Shown here piece after piece: positions 11,801-22,697 of a stretch of DNA of 64,000 nucleotides. Position 1 is the first letter of the stretch. Every line of letters begins with the position of its first letter. The notes below the pieces were generated by a model. That model made no database searches, had not been told where the DNA came from, and saw nothing but the letters and a program-made list of their open reading frames with translations. Made by a program: the position numbers and the translations under genes. Origin of the DNA: Protea cynaroides (lineage: Eukaryota; Streptophyta; Magnoliopsida; Proteales; Proteaceae); NCBI GenBank assembly GCA_028583415.1, contig CM053276.1, forward strand, positions 55,946,814 to 56,010,813. The letters run 5' to 3'.

Positions 11801-13472
11801 CTCCCCCTGATGCTCCACTCGCATCAAGCACACTAACCACACACATACATTCACATGCCTATTCCTAGCATCATGATCATCATCAAGTTATAAATAAATA
11901 GAATTAAATATGCATAAACATTAATAGCAGGATTATTGGATGACATGTTGAATGCACATTACAAGCATACACGCATAGAATCAGTCATGGCATTGGACTC
12001 AAGAAACAAAAATAGTTTATTATTAGCCAATTAGTTTAGGTCTTGTTCCCTCACCTTTGCTTGAGTGTAAATCCTCTTTCAAGCTCTAAGAATCACTTTT
12101 ATATCAATAGGAAAACCTAACAAGTCGATAGATTTTAGTTAGAATTCATTCCGATAATTTTAGGCTTGCTGTTAAGCTAGGGTTGCAGAACGGGTCGCAG
12201 GTAGGGTAGTAGTTTTCTGCGACCCCAGGGTATAGGGTCGATGCTAGGGTCGGATGTTCCATCGACTCTAGGTGTGACCGTAGCTTCCCTGGACTTCTTG
12301 AAAGCTAGGGGTCGATCCTGTAGTCTGGTAGGGTCGATTCCCAATCGACCCTACGTGCGACCGCACGTGGTTTGAGTCAAATTTTTCATTCTACAGTCTA
12401 ATCTTTCATGTTTGGGTCCTATGGCTTACTTCCACAATCCATTCTATGCTTGTTCTATGGCTTAAAATTCTAGGTTACTTCCTTACTTTGTTTACCATGT
12501 TTCTCTCCATGGATTTCATTGAAATCTTCCCATCGATGATTTGGGTTTCTCCTAGATCATACATTCTTCATGAACTATTCTAAGTTCTTAAACAATTCAT
12601 GGAAAGCATATCCATACCTTAGGTTTGCTGAGATTCAGAGGTTCCTCTCAATTTCTTCTCTTTAGTCTTTTTCTCTAATTCTCTTTTTCTTCTCCTTCTC
12701 TTCTCTTTCAATTAGGGTTCAAAAGGAGTGAAAGAGGCTAAGGGACGTCCTATTTATAGAGAAAAAAACCCCCAAAATAAGTCCCATTGAGATTAGGAAA
12801 GAATCCCCTTGAAATTTGGAAAGTTTCCTATTTACGGTTTCTGTCGGTGATCCTAGGGTCGATGAGGGGGTCGGAGATCCCGTCGACCCTAGGGTCTAAA
12901 TTATCCGACCCTAGGTCTAAATTATCAGGGGTCTGACTACCCAATGAGGTGGGGTCAAACCTGCCTGTTTGGGTATGCGACCTACCCCTTATTTCACTGT
13001 TTTTGGGTCAGTTTAATACCTATTCTTGCTATTTCCTTTACGCACTTGGTCCATTTGGCTCGACCATGATTGGTAGACCTGGTACAAGGTGGTAAGACCG
13101 GTTAGTTTGAGATGGGTCTTACATATAGAGTCCTCCTTCAATTAGGAAAACAATCCCTTAGTTTAAGAAAGTTTCCAAAACTTAGAGTCTAATATGGGTT
13201 CTAACGGTCGATCATATGGTCGTATAAACCATCGACCGTAGGGTCGAAATCATCAATCGTGGGATTCTGGATTTGAGATTTTTGGTTCCCTTCCTTATGG
13301 TCGACCATACCTACCCAAGCATGCAACCTTAGGTATGTTTTTAGTGTTTTTAACTCGATTCTCATACCAGATTTGTGATCTATATTTACACGCTAGGTCC
13401 ACTTGGTCCAGGAATGATGGAAAGACTGGTACGACATTGTTAATCCAAGTTAGTGGAGTATGGGTCTTACAA
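8837..13472 (-). repeat. E2 3' LTR (family A), interrupted by S1
   Basis: The LTR is 8837-10807 plus 13129-13472, about 2315 bp once S1 and one TATAG copy are removed. The minus strand starts TGTAAGACCC at 13472 and ends GGTGTGACA at 8837. The TATA region lies beside the S1 insertion (about 10780-10800). The terminal mini-exon around 9110-9240 is damaged by a deletion before its acceptor. Confidence 0.88.
10808..13123 (-). mobile_element. S1: solo LTR (family C) nested in the E2 3' LTR
   Basis: A 2316-bp solo LTR flanked by TATAG (10803-10807/13124-13128). On the minus strand it runs from TGTAAGACCC to GTGTGACA. Its motif zones use AGGGTCGA and TCGACCCT forms (12188-12365 and 12840-12990), unlike the ATGG/ACGG forms of the host LTR. 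A TATA box (TCTATAAATAGG, minus, about 12755) is followed by GGACGTCCC. The terminal exon (11085-11217) is 133 nt because one base is missing next to the acceptor. Confidence 0.9.
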
Positions 13473-13487
13473 CTCCCCTCCTCTTAT
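13473..13487 (-). other. Polypurine tract, E2
   Basis: Minus-strand AAGAGGAGGGGAGT lies directly before the 3' LTR (TGTAAGACCC). It is the expected primer for plus-strand synthesis. Confidence 0.75.
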
Positions 13488-13500
13488 ATAAATTTTGTCC

Positions 13501-16500
13501 TCAAAATTTACACATACCTTCCGAGTCGAATAGGTGAGGATATTGCTTCCGCATAACATTCTCTTCTTCCCATGTAACTTCTTCTACATTTTGGCTTCTC
13601 CAAGTAACCTTAATGTAGTAAATGTCACGGTTGCGAAGACGTTGGACCTTCCGGCTAATGATCTCAAAGGGTACTACTTCGAACGTCAAATCTTCAGTCA
13701 AATCTGGTGGATCCATTGTTAACACGTGTGTTGGATCTTTGACATACTTCTTCAGTAATGAGATATGAAATACATCATGCACACTTGACATGGATGGTGG
13801 TAGTGCTAACTGATATGCTACTTTTCCATGTCTATCTAAAACATCATAAGGTCTAATATATCTGGGACACAACTTTTCCTTCTGTCCAAACCTTTTCAAA
13901 CCATGCATAGGAGATATTTTCAGAAATACCTTATCACTTATGGTGAATTCGAGATCTCTGCATCGATTATCTGCATATTGCTTCTGACGGTTCTGAGCTA
14001 TTCTGACTCTTTCCTTGATAATGTCGACTACTCGACAAGTCTCTTCAACAAACTCTGGTCCACTAATACTCCATTCTCAAATTTCATTCTAAAATAAAGT
14101 AGTTCGACATTTCCTACCATACAGTGCTTCATAAGGTGACATCTATATAGTCACTTGATAGCTGTTGTTATAAGCGAACTCAATCAATGGTAATTTCTCA
14201 TCCCATTATCCTTTGAAATCAATAACACAAGCTCAAAGCATGTCTTCTAAAATCTGAATAGTACGCTTCGACTGTCCGTCTGTCTGAGAATGGAATGCAG
14301 TACTAAACTTTAATGTTGTACCCATAGCCTTCGGTAATCCTTCCCAAAACTTTGAGGTAAAGCATGGGTCACCGTTGGACACAATGCTTTCAAGTACACC
14401 ATGTAATCGGATAATATTGTCTACATAAAGCTTAAATAACCTCTCTAGGGTATACTGAGGTCATATAGCTATGAAAAGAGCTATCGTAGTCAAACGATCC
14501 ACAATTACCCAGACCGCGTCAACTACTCGGGGAGTCAATGGTGTCCCGATGATGAAGTCCATAGTGATGCAGTCCCATTTCCATGCTGGCTCTGGTAGTG
14601 GCTACAATAATCTTGCAGGTCTTTACCTTTCAGCCTTTACTTGCTGACAATTCAAGCATTGAGACATAAATTTAGCTACCTCCACTTTCATTCCTCTCCA
14701 CCAATATAGTTTCTTCAGATCATGATACATCTTCGTACTTCCAAGATATACGGAATAAGCAGTGGTGTGTGCTTCCTTCATTAGTCTGTGTCTAATATCC
14801 AAGTTTTCATTTTCTGAAACACATACCCTTCCTTTGTATCTTAGTACCTTTTCAATGTCTAAAGTGAACTCAGGAGTAGTCCTACCTTTTTCGAGGTCTT
14901 CTTGCACCATTCTCAAATATCGGTCTGATTTAATAGCGGCTTTCACTTCATCTAATAGATCAGGTACAATCTTCAATGTTGTTAACATGTTTAAAAATAA
15001 ATGAATAAACCCTTGGTCAGTTGATTCATTCAGAATATCAATCACGAACTGCTTTTCACTCTAATTAAGTACTCTCTCTGTGACACACGCCACAACATTT
15101 CCAGTAACTTCTTCTTGGGAATCTGTCATTGCTTCCCTGCTTAGTTCGTCAGCAACTACATTAGCTTTTTTGGGATGATACTGGATATCACAATCATAAT
15201 CCTTCAATAATTCCATCCATTTTCTTTGTCTCATGTTCAACTCCTTCTAATTAAAAAGATGAGTGAGACTCTTATGATCTGATTTAATCTAAAATTTCTC
15301 TCCATACAAATAATGTCTCCATTTATTAACAGCATGTACTACTGCTGCTAAATCCAAGTCATGAGTGGGATAGTTCTTCTCATGTGTCTTCAGTTCTCTT
15401 GAAGCATATGCAATTACTTGTTCTCCATGCATACGCAAACATCCTAAACCTAACCTAGACGCAACGATGTACAAGGTAAATGGTTGTCCTGGGAGTTGCG
15501 GGTGCGTTAGTCAATCCAAAGGACATGAATAAAAATACATAATGTCCATATCTGATTCTGAATGATGGCTTCGAAATATCACCTTCCTTAATCTTCAACT
15601 GATGGTATCATGACCGAAGATCAATTTTGGAGAACACTTTTGCACCTTGCAACTGATCAAACAAGTCATCGATCCGAAACAACAGATATCGATTCTTGAT
15701 TGTATGCTTATTCAATTCTTAATAATCTATACACACTCGAACGCTACCGTCCTTCTTTTTCACAAACAATACTGGTGCTCCCCATGATGATATGTTGGGT
15801 CTGATATAACCCTTGTCCAGTAATTCCTATAATTATACCTTCAGTTCCTTCAATTCAGTAGGAGCCATTCGATAGGGTGCTTTTGATACTGGTGTGGCTA
15901 CGAGTATAAGATCTATAACAAATTATGTCGCTCGGTCGGGTGGTAGTCCTGGTAGTTCCTCAAGAAATACATTCAGAAATTCACGCATAACTTCAATATC
16001 CTCCATTCGTGGTGCTTCCTTGGTGAGGCCGTCCATGGATACTAGATACCCAAGTCCTCCTTTCTCGAGGCATTTTCTAGCCTTCAATGGAGAGAGGATG
16101 AGTTTTTGTTTACGGAGAAGTTTGGTTCTCACAAAACTAAACTCTGCTCCTACCTTGTCTTTAAATGTCAATTTCTTTTTTGCACATAATAGGTTGTAGA
16201 GTGCTGAGCTAACCAATCCATTCCCAAGATAACGTCAAAGTCTGCCATCACAAGTTGAATTAAGGTTGCATCAAAAATCTTCTTGCTGATAGGAACTGGA
16301 CATGGTCTATAACCTTTGTTTAGTTCCACTTCTAATCCCATAGGTGATCGTACAAGCAGTTTGTAGTCTAAAGGTCTAAGGGATAGATTTATCTTCTCTC
16401 CAAACAACACAGATATAAAAGAATGAGTAGCTCTAGAGTCAAAGAGTACACTAGTGGGTAAGCCATTAATAGGTACGATACCTATGGTTTGATTTAATTT

Positions 16501-16515
16501 AGTCTCCATGCTCAC
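13501..16515 (-). pseudogene. pol: E2 pol: protease, RT (deleted), RNase H, integrase, chromodomain
   Basis: Minus strand. Protease 16168-16515 has DSRATHSFI instead of DSGATHSFI, a lost active-site Gly. Linker and RT follow to FGLTNAPAT near 15500, where the sequence jumps to RNase H (LYIVASRLG, 15474), losing about 460 bp with the catalytic FIDD. The RNase H first Asp is Val. The integrase zinc finger ([12 protein letters not shown] ... CLNCQQVK) is at 14623-14830, and the core (about 14100-14560) has stops. The C-terminal end 13501-13908 is open and includes HDVFHISLLKKYV and a chromodomain ending RSQNVEEVTWEEE. The chromodomain and its position support Tekay/Del. Confidence 0.9.
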
Positions 16516-16539
16516 ACAAGGTAGTACAAAATGAAAGAT

Positions 16540-17843
16540 TCAGGTCATACCTGTGACCACATTAGGCGATGCGACAGCATCCTCAAATGTAACTGCATAA
16601 ACCTTTCCTTGTTGTAGCTGCTTCCTTGGCTTAGGACACTCCCTTGAATAATGTCCTACTTGATTATAGTTAAAGCATTTAACTCCAGCACTACTTTGCT
16701 TCTGTTGAGGTTGGGCTGTCGGAGTAGGCTTGGCTACAGCATTGAAGCCTTGAGTACGGAAGGGTTTGAATGCCTTTGAGTTCCCTCCATTGTATGAGTT
16801 TCCATTAGGCCTTTTAATACCTCTGTTTTGAGCAAAATAACTTTCCCTCTGGCTCAATTCCAATACTCGAGCAGTTTGTACAGCTTCATTATAAATCTTC
16901 TTTTCCAGTCCCAATATATGCTCACGGATGCTTCCCCCAAGTCCCGTGACAAACCTTCGAATTTTGGTATTTTCCTCCTGCTTGCTAGAGGGAGCAATGA
17001 AAAACTGTTCTTCATAACGCTGTTGATATGCGTCTACAGTCATCTGTCCTTAATACAGACTCAGAAACTCCTTTTCCATTTGATCTCTGAAACTCTTGGA
17101 AAAATACTTCTCGAAAAAAGCTTCTTTATGATAGCCCAGGTTAGTTGGGCGTACGTTGTCAATAGATAACTCTGAGTAGATTTCCACCAATGGTGCGCTT
17201 CACCTTTCAGCATAAAAGTGGCACATAATACCTTCTCTTCTTCATTTATAGTTATCATCATAAAGTTCCTTTCCATCTCATCGATTCAGTGAGCTGGCCA
17301 TAATGGATCTAATGGCTTACCTGTAAATTCCTTCGGCTTCAACTTCAAAAAATGCTCGATCAGTCTGGAGTGATTAAGTTGATACTATGCATATCATCCA
17401 TACATAGACAATTGGTACTGATAATTTCCTTGGTTATACCCGCCTTGCGGTGCTTTAGGGTTTTACACTTGGCCTTGTATTACTGGTGTTTGCAGAGCTT
17501 GAGGTACAGTGTTGCTACCACCAGGTGCATTACTAGCTTGTCCTACAGGTAGAGGTATTGTGTTTGCAGCTGGGAAAGCAATTCCCATAGTAGCTTATAT
17601 GTTGGCTTCTACTTGCTGTATTTGCTGCAATTGTTGTGCTGAATTCATCACCACAGTAGTCAAATCTGTAGGTGGTGCAGGTAGGTTGGTTGGGTTGGCT
17701 TACGTGTGCACATTTTGAGGTACATCATTTTGAGTTCCAATATTTCCTTCCTATCCTTGTTGACCATCATTGCCATTGGTCTCCATAAGTGGTGGAGATG
17801 GGTTTGAATTTTGTCTCCTTCTACTTACTCTACGTCTAGCCAT
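16540..17843 (-). pseudogene. gag: E2 gag
   Basis: Minus strand from the ATG at 17843 (MARRRVSRRRQ), with a Gln-rich N-terminal region and a nonsense codon near 17755. Capsid motif MLKGEAHHWWKSTQSY is at about 17170-17220. The segment 16540-17043 is open. The zinc knuckle reads CFNYNQVGHYSREC near 16637-16680, so the second Cys ligand is replaced by Tyr. It would be the structural RNA-binding protein of the particle, inactive here. Confidence 0.86.
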
Positions 17844-17994
17844 TTAAACTCTTGGTTGAATGGTACTTGGAAAGGCTGTACATGTGAGACAAGATATGAT
17901 GGTAGTATTGGGTTAGTCTCACAATGGAAGGCGAGAGAAAAAAAAAATTCAATAGGCAAAAGTTCAAGCAGAATCAAAATGCAAACAACAGTCA

Positions 17995-18124
17995 TCCATA
18001 CAGTCGATGGCCTATGGTCACATATTGTGAGACCATAGGTGCGACCTTCAAAATCCTGGCAACTTACCGACACCCTATGGTCGATCATACGATCGATGGT
18101 TTTGGTCGAATTGTGCGACCGTAT
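17995..18124. promoter_or_regulatory. GGTCG motif cluster between gag and the antisense gene (E2)
   Basis: CAGTCGAT, ATGGTCGA, TACGATCGA, TTGGTCGA and GCGACCGTA forms are packed in about 130 bp between the divergent gag and antisense gene. Position and motif type match 3201-3340 in E1. Regulation of both promoters is inferred. Confidence 0.5.
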
Positions 18125-18291
18125 GATTCAAAAACAGGTTTTTAAGCCTGATTTTTGAAATTTTTCCCACTCATTCTCCTTCTTCCTCCTACGGTCTATA
18201 CTCAACTCGCTACCAGTGAGTTGCTACAGTGTCGACCATACCATCTTGGTGATTTTTCCATCGATCAACATCCGTCACTCCATTCCTTCAG

Positions 18292-18707
18292 GTAAGTTCT
18301 CTACTTTTCTCTATTTTTAAGCTTTCATACCTAGGGTATTTGCTATTTGTAGGGTTTTCTTCTAATTAATATTTTTCTAATCGTAAAATTTTTTTTGTTA
18401 TTGGGGGCTTTTGCTATTGGCCACGCAATGGATGAAAGCCCTTAAGAAAATCTGAGTTTCATCAGTTGGTTTGGTAAAAATTTTGAAAATCCCAATTTTG
18501 ACCTAAAACAATTGTCAAAATTTTTCAAATTTGACCAACCTAGTTAAAATTTTCGATTAAATATGCATTGCAGGATGGTTTGGGACCTATGTAAGTCCTC
18601 CTGCCCAACGTTTGGGTGAAAAGTGAGGCTTTTTTCATTTTACGTCGTTATGCTGTTAAATTTTTCCAAATTTATCTAACTTGTTTTCTTATTTTCATCT
18701 CTTGTAG
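18292..18707 (+). other. Predicted 5'-leader intron of the E2 antisense gene
   Basis: The donor TTCAG|GTAAGT fits the plant consensus, and the acceptor is CTCTTGTAG. The ATG is at 18713, five bases into the next exon. E1 has the same structure at 3506-3933. Confidence 0.63.
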
Positions 18708-18712
18708 TTATC

Positions 18713-19987
18713 ATGGTTCGAACTAAGGTTCCTCGAGTTCATGACCCACTTCACTTCAAGTTCGTTGAAGCAGAGGTGCGATATCCTTGGTTTGACCGGA
18801 AGAAAGTTGAAGGGGGTCGGTGTGTGAACCTAGCCCATTTAGCCCTGTTTGATGTGGAAAGGGTGATTGGTGATATGGGCTGGCTTCCAGTTATCCTATA
18901 CGAGGCTTGTACTCATCCGGACTTGGTTAAGAAGTTCTACTTTTACCTTCAGGTGCAGGGTGATCTAGAGGATGTGAAGAGGGGCAGAGAGCTTCGGATC
19001 ACCAGCTGGGTGAAAGGGGTTCCGATTTCTTTCAGCTGACAGGAGTTTGCTGATCTCCTAGGTATCTCCAATGATGGGTAGTTGGTTTACTATGAACCAA
19101 GAGAGCCATAGTTTCTTTCTATACAGGTGCGTGCAGAAATAGATAGCCAGATTATTTAGGATGATAGCTGGGAGATGAAAGCAGTCAACCTGCATCTAGA
19201 GCCAGGTGTCTACTGCAAGATTATCCAGCATAATCTGATTCCCCAGGGTAGACATTATGAGATGGTCTCACAGCTGACCCAGTACCTATTATACTTTATT
19301 TGTACTAGGTAGCATGTCTGCCTTCCATATATTATTCTTTGGACTATGCATCGAGCTACATTGCCTGACTCTAGAGGTAACATGCCCTATAGGCGGCAGA
19401 TCTCCACCTTTCTCGCTCATGTATAGGTGGACCTAGTGGATAAGAGGATCCTTGGCACCTTCTCAACTGACCTTGATTGGGAGGCCATCAGCAGGATTGG
19501 CATGAGAGGGATACAGGTCAGTGATGATGAGAGCAATGCTATGAGAGGTCCTCTTACTCAGGTAACGGTAGTAGATGCAGAGGTAGCAGCAGTAGAAGCA
19601 GTAGAGGTAGCAGCAGAGGCACATGAGGGTGGTGATGAGGAATATGATGATCGAATATACATGGATGTGGATGACTTTCCTCCTCCATTGCCACAACATT
19701 TTACTAGAGCTGGCCCTTCTAGGGCTTCTCATTCCACTGGCCCTTTACGTCCACCACCAGATGACATGATGGGGCTATTACGTGAGATTAAAGAGGCTCA
19801 GTGCGTGACTGATTGGAGAGTAGGAGAGCTTCTAGATGCCCAGCGCTCTACAAACCAGTGGGTAGTAGATTTGATAGCTAATCACCGATTGACTCAGACA
19901 CAGGTGGCCTGGCTCGCGAGGGTATATGCTGAGGACTACGATAGAGATCGTGAGGCACCTCCTCCTCCAGCACCTCCAGCTCCATGC
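18713..19987 (+). pseudogene. E2 divergent antisense ORF, plant transposon-protein-like
   Basis: Homologue of 3939-5216 in one frame, with about six nonsense codons (first at 19037). The C-terminal part 19427-19984 is open. The E1 stop TGA aligns with TGC at 19985, so this frame reads on through a (TA)n repeat to 20206, which I regard as accidental. Conserved with E1: VPRVHDPL, KVEGGRCVNLAHL, GDLEDV, ITSWVKGVPI, LLGISNDG, HNLIPQG, VDLVD, VSDDE, MMGLL. The tail is acidic and Ala-rich, then Pro-rich, then helical with heptad spacing. It lies upstream of gag on the opposite strand, whereas the antisense ORFs I know in Tat elements lie downstream of pol. Function unknown. Confidence 0.73.
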
Positions 19988-20079
19988 TTGCCATTTATAT
20001 TTTGTTCCTTTTTTATATTAGAGAGTAACTGTCCGGATTATGGACTGTACTCTGAATTTGATGTACATTTGTCTTATTC

Positions 20080-20081
<2 letters not shown>

Positions 20082-20165
<84 letters not shown>
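20082..20165. repeat. (TA)n microsatellite, about 42 units
   Basis: An uninterrupted AT dinucleotide run of 84 bp in the E2 leader. The same place in E1 has only about 8-9 units. Confidence 0.97.
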
Positions 20166-20168
<3 letters not shown>

Positions 20169-20325
20169 GTTTCTCCTTTACATATATGCATTATTCTTTT
20201 TCATAGTTTATGTCTCATACAACACAGGTGCTTATAGTGTGTTCTTATTATAGCTTTTAATTTTTACCCTAACTCAATTCATGACTCATGTGGTAGTAGT
20301 TAGGTCAATGGATAGAACCTGAGAT

Positions 20326-20337
20326 GCTCTAATATCA
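20326..20337 (-). other. Primer-binding site (tRNA-iMet type), E2
   Basis: Minus-strand TGATATTAGAGC lies three bases after the 5' LTR and matches TGGTATCAGAGC at 10 of 12 positions. Confidence 0.7.
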
Positions 20338-20340
20338 AGT

Positions 20341-22692
20341 TGTCACATACCAATTCTGGTCTAATCAGAATGGTGTGATCAACCGTCAATAAACCAACGG
20401 TTCACCCAGGATCTCGCATAGGTCGTACCCACCATATGAAACAACACACACATTCCACATTAATAATCAAAGATAATAAACAAATAAGCGAAAGTCTTAC
20501 AGATAATGAACTAAGAATCTAACAGTGATAAATAAGTATTTAATCCAATTATCTTCAAACCACAAGACATAAAAATAAATAATCAATTACATATCCAATG
20601 TTCAAATTATAACTAAATTTAAGCAAAAACACATGGGTTGCACTCGCATGATGAATCATGCACATCTTCTTCAGTGTGTACGTCCATCACAGCAACGTAT
20701 CCATATGTCGACGCATTCATATATTCTTCGACGATAGGACCTACATCATCAACTAAATATATTTGACGTTGAAAGGGTGAGCACACATCAAAGCTCAGTG
20801 AGCAAGCAAAATAATACAACAAACATATGCATGCATTCAATTCATATCTTTGGTCAGATTTATAAGTTTGCAATGTGCTATAGAAAGGTTTAGTGGCCGC
20901 CGCACCTCTATACACGAGTATGTGAATCCGTCCGATTGATCATACACCATTGCTGTCCCACACGCACCCACCAAGGAATAGAGATAGAGCTAAAGTGTCC
21001 AAATCAAACACCGCCAATATTTTCCCTGATGCCCTACCCATACCAACACGTAAGCCCCTATTAGAGAGGGCTTACAAACTGGGCTCACAACTAACCAATC
21101 CTAATGCCAAATAGTGTATCCAAGACCTCACCCCAGCATCCCTCAATACGTCCATAGAGATAGAGCTAAGGCCCCCCAGCAGAGTCAGAGATCACACGGT
21201 CCAAGACCACCTCCCCTGATGCCCTACGACGTAATAGTTCGATTAAGGTAATGGCGATACGACGATGTTAGTGGGTAAGACTTGAGTAGAGATAGACCTA
21301 ATGTCTGGTGATGAGGTCGAAGACCACCATGCCACGTCCTCCTCCTGATGCTCCACTCGTATCCAACACACCAACCACACACATACATTCACATGCCTAT
21401 TCCTAGCATCATCATCATCATCATCATCTTATAAATAAATAAAATTAAATATGCATGAACAGTAATAGCAAGAATATTGGATGACATGTGATATGCACAT
21501 TACAAGCATACACGCATAGAATCAATCATGGCATTGGACTCAATACAAATAAATAGTTTGTTATTAACCAATTAGTTTAAGTCTTGTTCCCTCACCTGTT
21601 AGCAATTCTCGATGTCCTTCCAAGCCTTGAAATTCTTTTTAAATTGGTTTAACAACCTAAAAGTTATATGAATTTACGTTAGGGTTCATATAAGACATGT
21701 TACAGTAGTCAGAAATCAAAACAAAGCACTGATAGGTGTCTGATTAGTCCTATGGTCTCATGTTGTATCGACCTTATAGTCTACGATCGATATCCTATAG
21801 TCGCATATGGTGTGACCGTAGTTACAACCATATGATTTCTGAAATCTTCCCGAATTCCTATGGTCGATCCTCTGGTCATAGTGGTAATGTTTTGGTTGAC
21901 CGTAGCTGCGACCTTGAGATTTCTATTCATAGCCTACATGAAATTTGAGTTCTGCCTAAGTTAATTCTTCTATTCGTCATTGGGGTTTATTCTAAGGTCA
22001 TCCTATTGCCATCATTAGTAATTTCTTATCAACCCTAATCATCAAATTCACTCCTCATGATTCTCCTTGGGATTTTCTCAAGAAAATCACATAGATCATA
22101 ATAGGTTGATATTGCCTATCTTCCATAGAAATCTTATTTCTTAGAGTTTACATCTCCAGAGATTCGTTTCATACCTTTACCTGTGATAGAGAGCCAATCT
22201 CTTCTCAACAAATTCTTCTCCTTAGTTTTTTTCCTCTTCTCCTTCTCTTCCTTCTCTTCCTTATCTTTCTCTAAGGTTTACTAATGTTCTAAAAGAGTGA
22301 AAAAGGGCTAAGGGACGTCTTTTATATTGAGAAAAACTCTCCATATAGAATCCTCTTTCAATTAGAAAAGCAATCCCTTAGTTTAGGAAAGTTTTTAAAA
22401 CTCAGAATCTGATCTGGGTTCTCATGGTCGATCATACGGTCACATAAACAGTCAATCGTAGGGTTAAAATCATCAACCGTGGGATTCTGGATTTGAGATT
22501 TTTGGTTCCCTTTCTTATGGTCGACCATACCTACCCAAGCATTTAACCATAGGTATGTTTTTAGTGTTTTTAACTCGATTCTCATACCTGATTTGTGATC
22601 TATCTTCACACGCTCGGTCCACTTGGTCCAGGAATGATGGGAAAACCTGACACGACACGGTTAGACCAAGTTATTAGAGTGCGGGTCTTAGA
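20341..22692 (-). repeat. E2 5' LTR (family A)
   Basis: 2352 bp, from minus-strand TCTAAGACCC (22692, the consensus TGT start mutated to TCT) to TATGTGACA (20341). Motif zones are at 22420-22560 and 21745-21915. The TATA-like region is about 22315-22330, the second donor (ACAG|GTGAGGG) is near 21593 and the terminal exon is 20752-20619. The outer flank is TSD CACCA. Confidence 0.9.
20619..20752 (-). other. LTR terminal exon with mini-ORF (E2 5' LTR)
   Basis: 134 nt after an acceptor ATTTAG. It reads DDVGPIVEEYMNASTYGYV and ends HDSSCECNPCVFA plus stop. Same length and frame as in S2, S3 and E4. Confidence 0.5.
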
Positions 22693-22697
22693 CACCA

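Larger units (their letters stand above)
8837..22692 (-). mobile_element. E2: complete but dead Tekay-type chromovirus
   Basis: Both LTRs are present (3' LTR 8837-13472, split by solo LTR S1; 5' LTR 20341-22692), with identical 5-bp flanks CACCA at 8832-8836 and 22693-22697. Without S1 and its duplicated site the element is about 11.5 kb. Internal order on the minus strand: primer site, leader with divergent antisense gene, gag, protease, RT, RNase H, integrase, chromodomain, polypurine tract. The two LTRs differ at roughly one position in ten in their first 150 bases, so the insertion is old. It sits in gag of T1. Confidence 0.93.

Noticed and set aside
20040..20237. Frames reading YIYIYI through the (TA)n run
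   Set aside because: Microsatellite translation, not a gene.
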